Positions 23,535-34,269 are shown, counted from the first letter of the stretch. The stretch: 64,000 nt of DNA from Flavipsychrobacter sp. (GCA_021155965.1 JAJNBJ010000002.1:186001-250000); one strand, 5' to 3'. A program made the numbers and translations. The notes: a model not told the origin generated them from the sequence alone.

Positions 23535-26500
23535 TTATTGTTCTATCACAATATGGAACACTTTAGTATCGCTGCCGCTCTTCAGGTTCAGCAGGTACAT
23601 GCCGCTTGCTACTGTTTGCCCAAGTGATACCTGTTCATCCAGCTTGCCATTGCGTGCTATTGTGTTCTGCCTGTATATCACCTGGCCCAGCATATTAGTC
23701 ACTTCTATGGTCACTTCTTCGTCTGCGACACTGCTCAATGTGCCCTTTATGCTGAACATACCTTTGTTCGGGTTAGGCACTACCTGCACAAGGCTGTTGC
23801 CAGTTATGGTGCCCACTCCTACGCCACCACCGGGCAATACCGTGATGGTCACTGATGCCTGGCCTGTGAAACCGCCACACATACCTGTGCTGGTCACTAC
23901 ACAACGTACACTATCACCATTGGAAAACTTATTAATATAAGTATTGCCAAACACACCCGACACCGGCCAGCCATTCCAGTACCACTGGTAGCTTTGCGAG
24001 CTGCTGCCGTTCACCACGTTGGCGATCAGCGTATCCCACTGGCCAGTCTTAATGGTCAGGCCCGGCTGTCCTGTAATAGTTACCGACGGAACAAACATGT
24101 TCAACACATTCATTGTCAGGTCCCCACTAACTGTAGGTGGCGTTGCACATGTTGCGCTGCTGGTCAGTTCTGCTTTCACTATATCACCATTGGCCGGTGT
24201 ATAGCTGTAGCTGTCGCCTATACCGGTTACCGGTATGCTATTCACAAACCATTGGTAAGCCGGTGCACTGCCGCCATTCACAGGCGCCGCGGTAAAGGTG
24301 CTTGGCGTTCCTATACATACCGGATTACCTGCCGAAGAGCTCACAGATACCGAAGGCGTTACTGTCGGGATACTGCCGATCACCGTTGAACCGCTCATAT
24401 TTTTTGTACAAGTGGTTAATGGATTAGTACCTATCACCGTATAAGTACCCGTTCCTGTCTGCAAGCCAAAGTCAATGCCAATGCCTGTTCCAGGTAGCGG
24501 TGTACCTACGGTAGATACACCGTTATACAGTTGATAGTTCACACCGTTCTGAGACCCGCTCAACCCGATATGCAAGCCTGAACCACCTGCGCAATAGTTA
24601 CCGCCACCGGTTACAATATATGGTGTCGGCAGCGGGTTAACTGTAATTGTCTTCATCACCCTGCAGGAGGTTGCCAGGGAGTAAGTAACCGTTGCCACGC
24701 CGGCACCCATACCGGTTACTACACCTGAACCTACGCCTACTGCTGCTATTAACGGATGTGAGCTTGTCCACCAGCCACCGATCGTGGTGTCCATATATGT
24801 TGTATTTGCCCCTTCACACACTTGTCCTATACCAATGATAGGCGATGGCATCGGGTACACTATAACTGTTGTATCAACTTTACAACCCGTTGGCAAAGTG
24901 TAAGCAATTGTTGTGGTACCGGGTGAAAGGCTGCTCACCAGGCCAGAGGTGCTGATCGGTGCAACTGAAGGCACGCTGCTGCTCCAGGTACCACCTGGTG
25001 TTGCATTGGTCAGCAGGCTTGTCTGGGGTAAGCACATCCTGTCGTAGCCACTGATAGGGGCAGGAAGCGAATTAACCGTAACTGTGCCTGTAGTCATACA
25101 GCCAATACCTGAGAGCGTATAGGTTACAGTGGCCATTCCTGATGCAAAGCCGGTTACTATACCATATCCTCCGCCAATGTTAGTAACTGTTACCAGTGTG
25201 CTGCTGAATGTACCGGCTGTGTCCGGATCGCGGATCAGCATTGTATCGCCCCATGCACACAGGTCATTTGTGATACCCTCTATCGGCGCGACGCTCACAA
25301 CGATGAGGCCGAATGTAGCTGCACAACCGGTGGCTGGCAACGTATACCTGATCATTGAAGTACCCGCGCCCACACCTGATACAATACCCGTGCTGCCAAT
25401 AGTCACTATAGAAGTACTTCCGCTGCTCCATACACCACCCGGTGTAGCATCCCTGAGGGTAGCCGTAGCGCCAAGGCATATATTAGCGCTTCCCGTTATG
25501 CTGGCTGGCAGCGGATCAACTGTTATCGTCCTGCTCACTGTGCAACCAACACCCACTGAATAAGTAATGTTAGCTGTTCCGGCAAATCCACCTGTTACTG
25601 TGCCTGTTGCTGTGCCAATTGCAGCCACAACAGGGTTGCTGCTGCTCCACGTACCACCGGCAGTGGGGTTGGCAAGGGTTATATTATCTCCCACACAAAC
25701 CTTGCCCGGCCCGGTTATTGCCGATGGCAACGGGTTCACTGTTATGTTCACGACAGCCGGGCAACCGCCCACACTGTAGCTGATATCTGCTGTTCCCAAT
25801 GCGGCGCCGGTCACCACGCCACCTCCGGTAACTGTAGCAACCGATGTACTGCCACTTGTCCATGTACCACCAGGTGTTCCATTACTTAATACTGTTGTTG
25901 AACCTATACATAACTGCGGGCTGCCGGTTATGGCAGTGGGCGCAGCGTTAACTGTAACAACCTGTGTGGCAATACAGCCTGTGCCTAAAGTGTAGGTAAT
26001 GGTGCTTACACCGGGGCTCATACCTGTTACTGTTCCCGAAGTGCCTATGGTTGCAACACCAGTGCTGCTGCTGCTCCATATGCCCCCTGATGCAGGGTTA
26101 AATAATCCTGTGGTCAGGCCAACACAGATATTTGACGTACCTGTTATAGCTGGTGCGGCTGCGTTCACAGTTACATCTTTTGTAGCTGCACAGCCTGAAG
26201 TAAGTGTATAACTTACTGTTGTTACACCCACTACCGAACCTGTCAGCAAACCACTTGAAGGGTGGATCGGAGAGCCTACGCTCGTCCAGATACCCCCGGG
26301 AGTAGTGTTGCTCATTGTAGTTGTGCTGCTCATGCATATTTGCGTTGAGCCGGAAATAGGCGCTGGTGAAGCATTAACAGTAACTACCGCACTAACGTTG
26401 CAACCACTGCCCAGTGAGTAAGTTATTGTTGCCGTACCTGCTGAGGAACCGGCTGTAACTATACCGGAAAGCGAGCCAACTGAAACTATTGATGAACTGC

Positions 26501-29500
26501 TGCTCCAAACGCCGCCGCTTACCGTGTTGTTCAGTACAGTCTGCTCACCGCCGCAAATACGCAGGATACCAGTGATCGTACCAGGGGCCGAATTAACATT
26601 TACAGTGGTGGTCGTCGAACAGCCTGTCCCCAGCGTATAAGTAATTATTGCAGAGCCTGTAGCCATACCGGTCAGCACGCCGCTGGTAGAGCCTATGGTT
26701 GCAACACCCGTAGCGCCGCTGGTCCAGGTGCCACCTCCGGATGATGAAAGAGTGATATTCCTGCCTACGCATACGCCCGTCGGGCCCGTGATCGGCGTTA
26801 CTCCATTAACTGTTACTACTCTGGTTGCTGTACAACTGCCTATGGCATAAGTGATCGTACCTGAACCTCCTGATGCGCCTGTTACAATACCTGTAGATGA
26901 ACCTATAGTAATAGCAGGGCTTGTCGTACTCCATACACCACCGGTAACACCATTTGTAGCAGTAATAGACGCGCCGATACAAACCTGTGTAGGCCCGCCG
27001 ATAGGCGTAGGCGCTGTATTAACAAACACAGGCAATATTGCCGCACACGAGCCAACGGTATAAGATATTGTTGCAGTGCCCGCAGCTGCGCCATTTACTA
27101 ATCCACCGCTTGTTACGGTAGCTATGCCCGTTGCACTGCTGCTCCATGTACCACCCACAGTTGCATCTGTCAGCAAAGTGCTGGTACCCACACATATGTT
27201 CGGTGTGCCAAGAATAGCTGCCGGAGAAGGCGTAACGTTCATCGTATGCGTACGCGTGCAGCCGCTGCCCAGCGAATATGTTATTGTTGCTACGCCGGGT
27301 GTCATACCGGTCACGGTTCCGCTTAAAGAACCTACTGAAGCTGCACCGCTGCTGCTTACCCACCAGCCACCGGGCGCCGGATTTGTAAGCGCCGTGCTCA
27401 ATCCAACACATACTGTATTCGAACCAACTATCGCTCCGGGTGAGGTACTTACCGTTATTGTTTTTGTTGAAGAGCAGCCGGTGGGCAATACATAATTAAT
27501 AACTGTAGTACCTGTAGTAACACCGCCTACTACACCGCTTGCAGAACCAATAGTTGCAACAGATGGCGTGCTGCTCGTCCAGATACCGCCCGGGGTACTG
27601 CTTTGGGTGATCGTTGCGCTGGCGCATAATGCTGAAGGGCCAACGATCACGGGCAGGGAGTTAATAGTTACTGTTTTCGTCGCAGAACATCCTGTGGTGC
27701 TTAGCGTATAGCTGATGAGTGCGGTCCCGCCCGCCAAACCACTGACGATACCAGACGATGCACCAACTGATGCTGCTGATGATGCCGTACTCCATGTACC
27801 ACCACCGGATGGGTTTGTCAGTGTGATACTGCCTAATTCACATACACTGCCCGGACCGGCAATATTGGGTGGCAATGGATTTACCGTAATTGGTTTCGTT
27901 TGATAACAGCCTGTACCCAGTGCATAAGTGATGGTAGCAGTTCCTGCAGAAGAACCACCGGTTACAATACCTGAAGTGCTGCCTATTGTGGCAATGGATG
28001 TACTGCTGCTGGTCCAGGTACCACCTATCGAGGTGCTGGACAAGGTAATGTTCTGGCCCTGGCATGCATTGCCCGGGCCTGTTATTGCAGCCGGCAGCAT
28101 ATTTACAGTAATGGATGCGCTTCTTGCGCACCCTGTGGGCAGGGTGTAGGTAACACCGCCTACACCTGCGGCACTGCCGGTAACGACCCCGGTGGATGCG
28201 CCAACAGTAACACTGCCTGAAGCGGTCCATGTACCTGAACCGGGTGTACAGTTCACAGTTGTTGTTCTGCCCTGGCATACGGTCATTATGCCGGTGATCG
28301 CACCCGGTAACGGGTTCACTGTGAACGTTGCGGTAGATGAGCAACCTGTGCCTATAGAATAAGTTATCGTCGTCGTACCGGGAGCCCCGCCGGTCATCAC
28401 AATACCGGATAAGCTGCCGATCGCAGCCGTCGAAGGAACACTGCTGCTCCATGTGCCGCCACTTACAGCAGCAGTCAGCGTACGTGTGCTTGACGGACAG
28501 GCATTGAGTGTGCCGGTAATTGCACCCGGCGACGAGTTAACAGTGACTACCGCTGTAGACACACAACCTGAAGGCGCTGTATAGCTAATGACCGACGTAC
28601 CTGCAGACGAGCCTAATACTACCCCGGAAGTGCCGATGACTGCAACTGCCGGCGTTACGCTGCTCCATGTCCCCCCGGCTGGCGAGCAGGTCAGTAATGT
28701 TGTCAATCCGTTACAAATAGTAAGTGACCCTCCAATACTGCCAGGGGCAACGCTAACGGTCATCATTTTGGTCACATAACAGCCTGAAGGCAATGTATAG
28801 GTAACGATCACCCCTGTACCGCTTGATAAGCCGGTCACTACGCCTGAAGACGAGCCAACTGAGACCCGGGAACTGGTAGTCGACCATGTACCGCCTGTAG
28901 TGGGATTTGTCAGTAACGTGCTTTGCCCGATACAAACTGCTGACGCACCGCTGATCGGAGTAGGCGCGGGGTCTACCGTCAATATCATAGTGGCAGAACA
29001 GCCTATACCGCTCAACAATGAATAAGATATGATTGCAGTGCCGGTGGCAAGCCCGGAGATCGCTCCGGTCAGAGAATCAGAGGATACAGTTGTGCCTATG
29101 CTGGACGAACTCCAGACACCTCCCGGCGTCGCATCGGTCATCGTAACTGTTTGCCCTACACACATCACCGACGGGCCAACTATGGCTGAAGGCAAACCCT
29201 CCACAGTTACCGGGGCTGTTACGAAACAGCCTGTTGGTAAGGTATACGAAGCCGTAATTATACCCGCCGCAATCCCTGTAACTACACCGGTCGCTGCATC
29301 TATCGAACCAATTGAGGAGGCACTGCTGCTCCAGGTGCCACCGGGAGTAAGGTTCACAAGTCCCAATGTATTGCCTACACACACTCCTATAGCAGCGCCT
29401 AAAATAGCGGTCGGTATACCGTTCACTGTTATTGCCAGCATGGCCGGACAGCCGCTGTGGGTATAGGTAACCGTTGCCGTTCCCACGGAAGTACCGGAAA

Positions 29501-32500
29501 CAATACCACTTGATGAACCTACAGTTATTGGGCCAGAACCACTCCATACACCACCGGTGGTGGCATCGGTATAAGTAGTAGGAGTACCCATACATATACT
29601 AGTTGACCCAACCACTGCGGCCGGCGACACATTGACACTGATCATCTTGGTAACAAAGCAGCTTGCACCGGGCGCAAATGTAATGGTAGCCACACCCACT
29701 GAAAGGCCGCTTATAATACCGCTTGCAGAACCTACGGAAGCAACAGCAGGTGCGCTTGAAGTCCATGTGCCGGTGCCTATACTGCTGAAAAGTGTGGTCA
29801 ACCCAACACACACGCTTGGCAACCCAGCAATTCCAGCTGGCGGGGGATTTACAGTAACGACGATCCAGGTGGTATCCATGCCGCCGCTGCAGTCCGTTAC
29901 ACTTATTTTAAAAGAATCAACACCCGTAAAACCGGTTGTTGGCGTATAATACATGCCCGTTGGGGTAATACTCCCGCCCGTAGATGTTGTAGAATAACTT
30001 GCTGTGACCGTACCATTGATCGCGCCTGTTACCACTGCCCAGGTAAGACTCTGGTTCAAATCAACTTCAGTTACGGCAAGCAACAAGTTAACAGTATCCA
30101 CAGAGTTCTGGCACATAGACGATGGCTGCCTGTGACCGCCATTAAATACCGGAGGATGGTTATCGTATATTTTACGTACACGGTGATTACTCCTGTCTGC
30201 GAAATAGATCGCGCCGGTACCATCAACAAAAATACCCGTCGCAACATTCATCATAGCCGTGCTCGCAGCACAAGCATCGCCACTAAAGCCGTTTGAACCG
30301 GTTCCAGCCAAAGTTGTGATGATACCAGTGCCGCTGATCTTACGGATACGCACACCTGCATCTGTAATGAACATATTGCCCAAAGCATCCATACCCACTC
30401 CCCAGGGATTATTTAATCTGCCTGAAGTTGCAGGCCCACCATCTCCGGTAAAACCGGAAACCCCGGTTCCTGCATAGGTACTAATAGTTCCGGAAGTATT
30501 GATCTTGCGGATCCGGTTGTTATTAAAGTCTCCTATATAAGCATTACCTGAGGCATCCACAAAAACACCCCTGGGCAGGTTTATCTGCGCAAGCGTTGCG
30601 GCTCCGCCATCGCCACCGTAAGTAGCAGTACCGGTTCCGGCTACTGTTGAAATAATACCTGACGTATTCACTATACGAATACGGCTATTACTTTGATCAC
30701 TTATGTATAGATTGCCATTCCCATCAAAAGCCAGTTCCCTTGGATATGATAACCTTGCTGCCGTAGCTGCGCCGCCATCACCTGAAAAGCCAATAGTCCC
30801 GGTACCTGCAAAGGTGGTGATGATACCTGACGTGCTGATCTTACGGACACGATGGTTATTTAAGTCAGCAACATATACATTACCGCTATTATCAACAGCA
30901 ACACCTGTGGGGTTGTTGAATTGTGCAGCAGTTGCCGCACCGCCATCCCCCGAAAAACCTATCGTTGTCCCCGCTATAGTTGATATGATACCTGATGAAT
31001 TTACTTTGCGGATACGCTGATTGCCATCGTCTGCAATGTACATATTACCGCTTCCATCAAAAGCTACATCGCCTGGGAGGTTTATCTGCGTAGCTGTTGC
31101 CGCTACCCCATCGCCTACATATCCCCCCGTACCATTGCCCGCCACCGTTATGATTGTTTTACCGGCATAAGGGAATACGTTAACCGTTGTGGTTCTTATA
31201 CAGCCCGTTGCCGGAATGGTGTATGTAATTGTTGCTGTTCCCGCAGATACACCAGTAACGACCCCGGTCGTACCGCTTGCAGCAGCAATACCGCTGCTGC
31301 CGCTGGTCCACGCACCACCACCGGGTGTAGAACTCAAAGTAGTATACCCGCTGGTACTGAAGGATGTGACACCCGTTATGCTGCCAGGAACAGGGTTGAC
31401 CGTAACATACACCGTGATCGTATCATATACAAACCCATCAAACGCCCTTGCTATAAAGGTATCAGGCCCTACATAACCTGCGGTTGGCTTATAATAACAG
31501 CCATGAGGGGAAAATACTGTGCCCGGTGTGATAGCCCCCCACGCTGCAATAGCTGAACCATGAGATGGCGCAGACATAATGATCCAAGTAGCATACTGGT
31601 ACATGTCAGAATCCATGATCGACAACGGAATGTTGATAGAATCTCCGGGACTGTTCTGGCATACGGATAGTGTAGTTGATGCGCCTGCCGTAAAATAAAG
31701 CGGACGGTTGAAGTTATGTATCTTACGAATGCGTATGTTTTGGTAATCTGCGATATATACATTTCCTGCACCATCGCAGGCGGTATTATACGGCCAGTTT
31801 AGCTTGGCTGCTGTTGCGGCCCCGCCATCGCCACTAAAGCCCCATGTACCAGTACCTGCAACTGTTGAGATAATGCCTAATGCATCTACTTTACGAATAC
31901 GCTGATTATTATAATCAGCAAAGTATAGGTTCCCTCCACCATCTACGGAGCAACCAAGATTTTGCATCGCTACACCGGTAGTGGTAGCGGGACCACCATC
32001 TCCTCCAAAACCTGCAGTTCCTGTACCTGCATAAGTAGAAATAGTACCCGATGAATTTACCTTACGAATTCGTTTGAATGACCAGTCAGATAAAAATACA
32101 TTTCCTGAACCATCTGCCGCTATGCCATACAATAATCCAAAACTAGCTGCCGTGGCAGCGCCACCGTCACCTGCAAAAGCAGCAGTTCCATTTCCTGCAT
32201 AAGTAGTAATGATACCTGTTGCCGCATCTATCCTGCGCACTTTGTTATATCCCCAGCAATAATAATAAAGATTACCAGAAGGGTCTGCCGTTATACCCAT
32301 ACCCCACCAGCCACCGGTGGAAACACCCAAAGCAGCGGCTGTAGCAGCCCCGCCATCTCCTGTGTAACCTGAAGACCCATTACCTGCATATGTCGTAATG
32401 ATACCGGTTGAAACATCAACCTTCCGGATACGATAGTTACCCCAATCAGCAATGTACAGATTGCCCACCGCATCGGAAGCCACTCCTCCGCCACCCCACC

Positions 32501-32870
32501 ACCATGTGGTGCTGCTGCCTCCTATCTGAGCAGCTGTCGCTGGCCCGCCATCGCCGCTGAAGCCCGGGGTCCCGGTCCCTGCATAAGTGGTAATGATACC
32601 GGCTGCATTCACCCTTCTCACGCGCGCATAACCCGTTGTGGTGGTCCACCACTGATCGCTTCCCAGATAGAATCCCCCGGCACCATCTGCCGCAATGCTG
32701 AAAGGATAAGCTATCTGCGCTACAGTGGCAGGACCGCCATCACCGCTGAAACCAGCGGCCCCGACCCCTGCAACTGTGCTGATATTTTGTGCTTGTGCCG
32801 TGGTAATTCCTAAGAAGGAAAGAAAAAATAAAAGGCATAAATGCCGATAGGCGTTGTAATGGTAGTTCAT
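23535..32870 (-). CDS. giant T9SS-secreted NHL-propeller/Ig-repeat surface protein, 3,111 aa
   Basis: Complete protein of 3,111 aa. Order from the N-terminus: signal peptide ending at TTAQAQ; six NHL repeats (~29-385); a cadherin-like domain (LSVCQNSPGDSINIPL onward); one Ig-like repeat; six more NHL repeats (~570-905); a second cadherin-like domain; 24 consecutive Ig-like repeats of about 72 aa. Then come one ~89-aa VTGGGNYCAGG repeat, two PKD/Ig-like domains and a T9SS type A sorting domain (VVPNPNKGMFSIKG to the end). The Ig-like consensus has one Cys near the start (VCVG) and one near the end (TGC). It should be exported by Sec and T9SS and attached to the surface as a long fibre. A PorP/SprF-family gene starts 302 bp away on the other strand. 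Ligand unknown; adhesion or gliding roles are plausible. Confidence 0.92.
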   Translation of the reverse strand: MNYHYNAYRHLCLLFFLSFLGITTAQAQNISTVAGVGAAGFSGDGGPATVAQIAYPFSIAADGAGGFYLGSDQWWTTTTGYARVRRVNAAGIITTYAGTGTPGFSGDGGPATAAQIGGSSTTWWWGGGGVASDAVGNLYIADWGNYRIRKVDVSTGIITTYAGNGSSGYTGDGGAATAAALGVSTGGWWGMGITADPSGNLYYYCWGYNKVRRIDAATGIITTYAGNGTAAFAGDGGAATAASFGLLYGIAADGSGNVFLSDWSFKRIRKVNSSGTISTYAGTGTAGFGGDGGPATTTGVAMQNLGCSVDGGGNLYFADYNNQRIRKVDALGIISTVAGTGTWGFSGDGGAATAAKLNWPYNTACDGAGNVYIADYQNIRIRKIHNFNRPLYFTAGASTTLSVCQNSPGDSINIPLSIMDSDMYQYATWIIMSAPSHGSAIAAWGAITPGTVFSPHGCYYKPTAGYVGPDTFIARAFDGFVYDTITVYVTVNPVPGSITGVTSFSTSGYTTLSSTPGGGAWTSGSSGIAAASGTTGVVTGVSAGTATITYTIPATGCIRTTTVNVFPYAGKTIITVAGNGTGGYVGDGVAATATQINLPGDVAFDGSGNMYIADDGNQRIRKVNSSGIISTIAGTTIGFSGDGGAATAAQFNNPTGVAVDNSGNVYVADLNNHRVRKISTSGIITTFAGTGTIGFSGDGGAATAARLSYPRELAFDGNGNLYISDQSNSRIRIVNTSGIISTVAGTGTATYGGDGGAATLAQINLPRGVFVDASGNAYIGDFNNNRIRKINTSGTISTYAGTGVSGFTGDGGPATSGRLNNPWGVGMDALGNMFITDAGVRIRKISGTGIITTLAGTGSNGFSGDACAASTAMMNVATGIFVDGTGAIYFADRSNHRVRKIYDNHPPVFNGGHRQPSSMCQNSVDTVNLLLAVTEVDLNQSLTWAVVTGAINGTVTASYSTTSTGGSITPTGMYYTPTTGFTGVDSFKISVTDCSGGMDTTWIVVTVNPPPAGIAGLPSVCVGLTTLFSSIGTGTWTSSAPAVASVGSASGIISGLSVGVATITFAPGASCFVTKMISVNVSPAAVVGSTSICMGTPTTYTDATTGGVWSGSGPITVGSSSGIVSGTSVGTATVTYTHSGCPAMLAITVNGIPTAILGAAIGVCVGNTLGLVNLTPGGTWSSSASSIGSIDAATGVVTGIAAGIITASYTLPTGCFVTAPVTVEGLPSAIVGPSVMCVGQTVTMTDATPGGVWSSSSIGTTVSSDSLTGAISGLATGTAIISYSLLSGIGCSATMILTVDPAPTPISGASAVCIGQSTLLTNPTTGGTWSTTSSRVSVGSSSGVVTGLSSGTGVIVTYTLPSGCYVTKMMTVSVAPGSIGGSLTICNGLTTLLTCSPAGGTWSSVTPAVAVIGTSGVVLGSSAGTSVISYTAPSGCVSTAVVTVNSSPGAITGTLNACPSSTRTLTAAVSGGTWSSSVPSTAAIGSLSGIVMTGGAPGTTTITYSIGTGCSSTATFTVNPLPGAITGIMTVCQGRTTTVNCTPGSGTWTASGSVTVGASTGVVTGSAAGVGGVTYTLPTGCARSASITVNMLPAAITGPGNACQGQNITLSSTSIGGTWTSSSTSIATIGSTSGIVTGGSSAGTATITYALGTGCYQTKPITVNPLPPNIAGPGSVCELGSITLTNPSGGGTWSTASSAASVGASSGIVSGLAGGTALISYTLSTTGCSATKTVTINSLPVIVGPSALCASATITQSSTPGGIWTSSTPSVATIGSASGVVGGVTTGTTVINYVLPTGCSSTKTITVSTSPGAIVGSNTVCVGLSTALTNPAPGGWWVSSSGAASVGSLSGTVTGMTPGVATITYSLGSGCTRTHTMNVTPSPAAILGTPNICVGTSTLLTDATVGGTWSSSATGIATVTSGGLVNGAAAGTATISYTVGSCAAILPVFVNTAPTPIGGPTQVCIGASITATNGVTGGVWSTTSPAITIGSSTGIVTGASGGSGTITYAIGSCTATRVVTVNGVTPITGPTGVCVGRNITLSSSGGGTWTSGATGVATIGSTSGVLTGMATGSAIITYTLGTGCSTTTTVNVNSAPGTITGILRICGGEQTVLNNTVSGGVWSSSSSIVSVGSLSGIVTAGSSAGTATITYSLGSGCNVSAVVTVNASPAPISGSTQICMSSTTTMSNTTPGGIWTSVGSPIHPSSGLLTGSVVGVTTVSYTLTSGCAATKDVTVNAAAPAITGTSNICVGLTTGLFNPASGGIWSSSSTGVATIGTSGTVTGMSPGVSTITYTLGTGCIATQVVTVNAAPTAITGSPQLCIGSTTVLSNGTPGGTWTSGSTSVATVTGGGVVTGAALGTADISYSVGGCPAVVNITVNPLPSAITGPGKVCVGDNITLANPTAGGTWSSSNPVVAAIGTATGTVTGGFAGTANITYSVGVGCTVSRTITVDPLPASITGSANICLGATATLRDATPGGVWSSGSTSIVTIGSTGIVSGVGAGTSMIRYTLPATGCAATFGLIVVSVAPIEGITNDLCAWGDTMLIRDPDTAGTFSSTLVTVTNIGGGYGIVTGFASGMATVTYTLSGIGCMTTGTVTVNSLPAPISGYDRMCLPQTSLLTNATPGGTWSSSVPSVAPISTSGLVSSLSPGTTTIAYTLPTGCKVDTTVIVYPMPSPIIGIGQVCEGANTTYMDTTIGGWWTSSHPLIAAVGVGSGVVTGMGAGVATVTYSLATSCRVMKTITVNPLPTPYIVTGGGNYCAGGSGLHIGLSGSQNGVNYQLYNGVSTVGTPLPGTGIGIDFGLQTGTGTYTVIGTNPLTTCTKNMSGSTVIGSIPTVTPSVSVSSSAGNPVCIGTPSTFTAAPVNGGSAPAYQWFVNSIPVTGIGDSYSYTPANGDIVKAELTSSATCATPPTVSGDLTMNVLNMFVPSVTITGQPGLTIKTGQWDTLIANVVNGSSSQSYQWYWNGWPVSGVFGNTYINKFSNGDSVRCVVTSTGMCGGFTGQASVTITVLPGGGVGVGTITGNSLVQVVPNPNKGMFSIKGTLSSVADEEVTIEVTNMLGQVIYRQNTIARNGKLDEQVSLGQTVASGMYLLNLKSGSDTKVFHIVIEQ
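24630..29846 (-). repeat. array of 24 Ig-like repeats in the 3,111-aa protein
   Basis: Units of about 213-219 bp each encode a module of the form ITG...VCVG...GGTWSSS...SGVVTG...GTATITYTLPTGC...VTVNPLP. Successive units differ in sequence but keep length and the two cysteines. Sequence between units is essentially absent. Confidence 0.88.
30155..31163 (-). repeat. second six-repeat NHL propeller of the 3,111-aa protein
   Basis: Six NHL blades of about 56 aa; cores include DGSGNMYIADDGNQRIRKV and DNSGNVYVADLNNHRVRKI. Six blades close one propeller. Confidence 0.88.
31710..32786 (-). repeat. first six-repeat NHL propeller of the 3,111-aa protein
   Basis: Six NHL blades directly after the signal peptide. 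Blades 1 to 3 carry Trp- and Gly-rich insertions (WWWGGGG, STGGWWGMG), which are absent from the other propellers in the window and would project from one face. Confidence 0.85.
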
Positions 32871-33172
32871 TGTGGTGGTGTTTTTTTTACTAAATTACTG
32901 TTTTTTTTATTACCTTGTGCAGGTGGGATATATTTATTTTTACCCATCTGAAAAATCATTATAATATTGTTTTTATACATACAAAAATTTTACAAACCAA
33001 AATTCAACCGTCAGTTAATTTTTAACCTATAACCGGTGGTTATTTGCAATAAAATACGGAGAGGAGATTATTAACCCAACCAAAATAAATTTCAACACGT
33101 CTTGTATAATAAGGAATTTTTCTCTTAATTTGGTGGAAATTTAATTTTTTGTATCCTAATAAACGTGAAAAG
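32871..33172. other. divergent AT-rich promoter region between giant gene and sprF-like gene
   Basis: These 302 bp are very AT-rich and hold no gene. For the plus-strand gene, TTG (33102-33104) and TTAATTTG (33125-33132, seven of eight positions of the -7 motif) are spaced 20 bp. For the minus-strand giant gene a weak TAATTTAG lies near 32892-32899. The two genes could be co-regulated from here. Confidence 0.45.
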
Positions 33173-34216
33173 ATGAAGAAATTATTAGTTGGAGTTAGTG
33201 CAGCAATGATGTTGGCAGGTTCAGCAGTGGCGCAGGATGTGCATTTTACTCAATATTTCACATCACCCCTGACCTTAAACCCCGCAATGACAGGCTTTGT
33301 ATCTGAAGACCTTCGTTTTGCTGCGAACTACCGTACACAGTGGTCGTCTGTATCATCTGCACCATATACCACAGGCTCTATATCTTTTGACATGGCCACA
33401 CTGAAAGGCAAGTTGCCAGAGGGTGATGCATTGGGACTGGGCTTAATGGTTCAGTATGACAAGGCAGGCACTGGCAGCCTTAAAAACACTACAGCAGGCT
33501 TGTCCTTATGCTATCACAAAGCGTTCGGTTACGACAGGCAGCAGCACCTTTCGATAGGCTTACAGGGTTATTATGTGATGAAAACCATCGATTTCGCCAA
33601 ACTGACCTTCGGGGACCAATTTAATCCCGGTACCGGCACTTTCTCCAACGCTACCCTGGAAACCTTCGCAAAGCAAGACCTGAATTATATGGATATTAAC
33701 GGTGGCCTTATGTATTCGGGCAGGGTACATGACCATGTGATCTTCTATGCAGGTTATTCATACTACCACCTTACCCAGCCGGTAGAAACTTTCTTTGACA
33801 AAGAAACGCACCAGATACATGCACGCCACACAGGCTACCTGGGCGGCACTTTCGAAATGAATGAGAATACGCAGCTTTATGCAAGCGCCCTTTACCAAAG
33901 CCAGGCTTCAGCAACTGAAATATTACTGGGTGCCGCTGTTGGCTTTGTGCTTAACCCCGGCCACGATGCCGAATACCAGAAAAATACAATATTCTATCTT
34001 GGCGGCTGGTATAGGTACGGCGATGCTGTTGCCCCTTATGTTAGCCTCGAATGGTCTAAAATGCGTATAGGCCTTAGCTATGATGTTAACATTTCCAGCT
34101 TCAGCCCGGCCACAAACGGTGCTGGTGCTTACGAAATATCACTACAGTACTTCGGCCGCATCAACAGGCACGAAAGGAACCCGGTTTATAACTGGTCTTG
34201 TCCTAAACTTTACTAA
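33173..34216 (+). CDS. PorP/SprF-family T9SS outer-membrane protein
   Basis: Protein of 347 aa from ATG 33173 (an in-frame TTG at 33149 adds eight codons before the signal peptide). The signal ends at GSAVAQ and is followed by the family hallmark VHFTQYFTSPLTLNPAMTG, then an outer-membrane beta-barrel with many aromatic strands (YAGYSYYHLTQPVETFF, IFYLGGWYRYGDAVAPYV). In Flavobacterium johnsoniae, SprF is needed to secrete the giant gliding adhesin SprB. Paralogues are typically encoded next to large T9SS cargo. Here the gene is divergent from the 3,111-aa protein, its probable client. Those known clients mostly have type B tails, whereas this neighbour has a type A tail. Confidence 0.9.
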   Translation: MKKLLVGVSAAMMLAGSAVAQDVHFTQYFTSPLTLNPAMTGFVSEDLRFAANYRTQWSSVSSAPYTTGSISFDMATLKGKLPEGDALGLGLMVQYDKAGTGSLKNTTAGLSLCYHKAFGYDRQQHLSIGLQGYYVMKTIDFAKLTFGDQFNPGTGTFSNATLETFAKQDLNYMDINGGLMYSGRVHDHVIFYAGYSYYHLTQPVETFFDKETHQIHARHTGYLGGTFEMNENTQLYASALYQSQASATEILLGAAVGFVLNPGHDAEYQKNTIFYLGGWYRYGDAVAPYVSLEWSKMRIGLSYDVNISSFSPATNGAGAYEISLQYFGRINRHERNPVYNWSCPKLY

Positions 34217-34231
34217 TACATAACATTATAT

Positions 34232-34269
34232 AAACAGAGAACCCTGCAGAAATGCAGGGTTCTCTGTTT
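34232..34269. terminator. bidirectional terminator with GAAA tetraloop
   Basis: The perfect 17-bp stem AAACAGAGAACCCTGCA (34232-34248) / TGCAGGGTTCTCTGTTT (34253-34269) is closed by the stable GAAA tetraloop. It ends the sprF-like gene and overlaps the stop codon of the convergent glycosylase gene. Confidence 0.9.
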
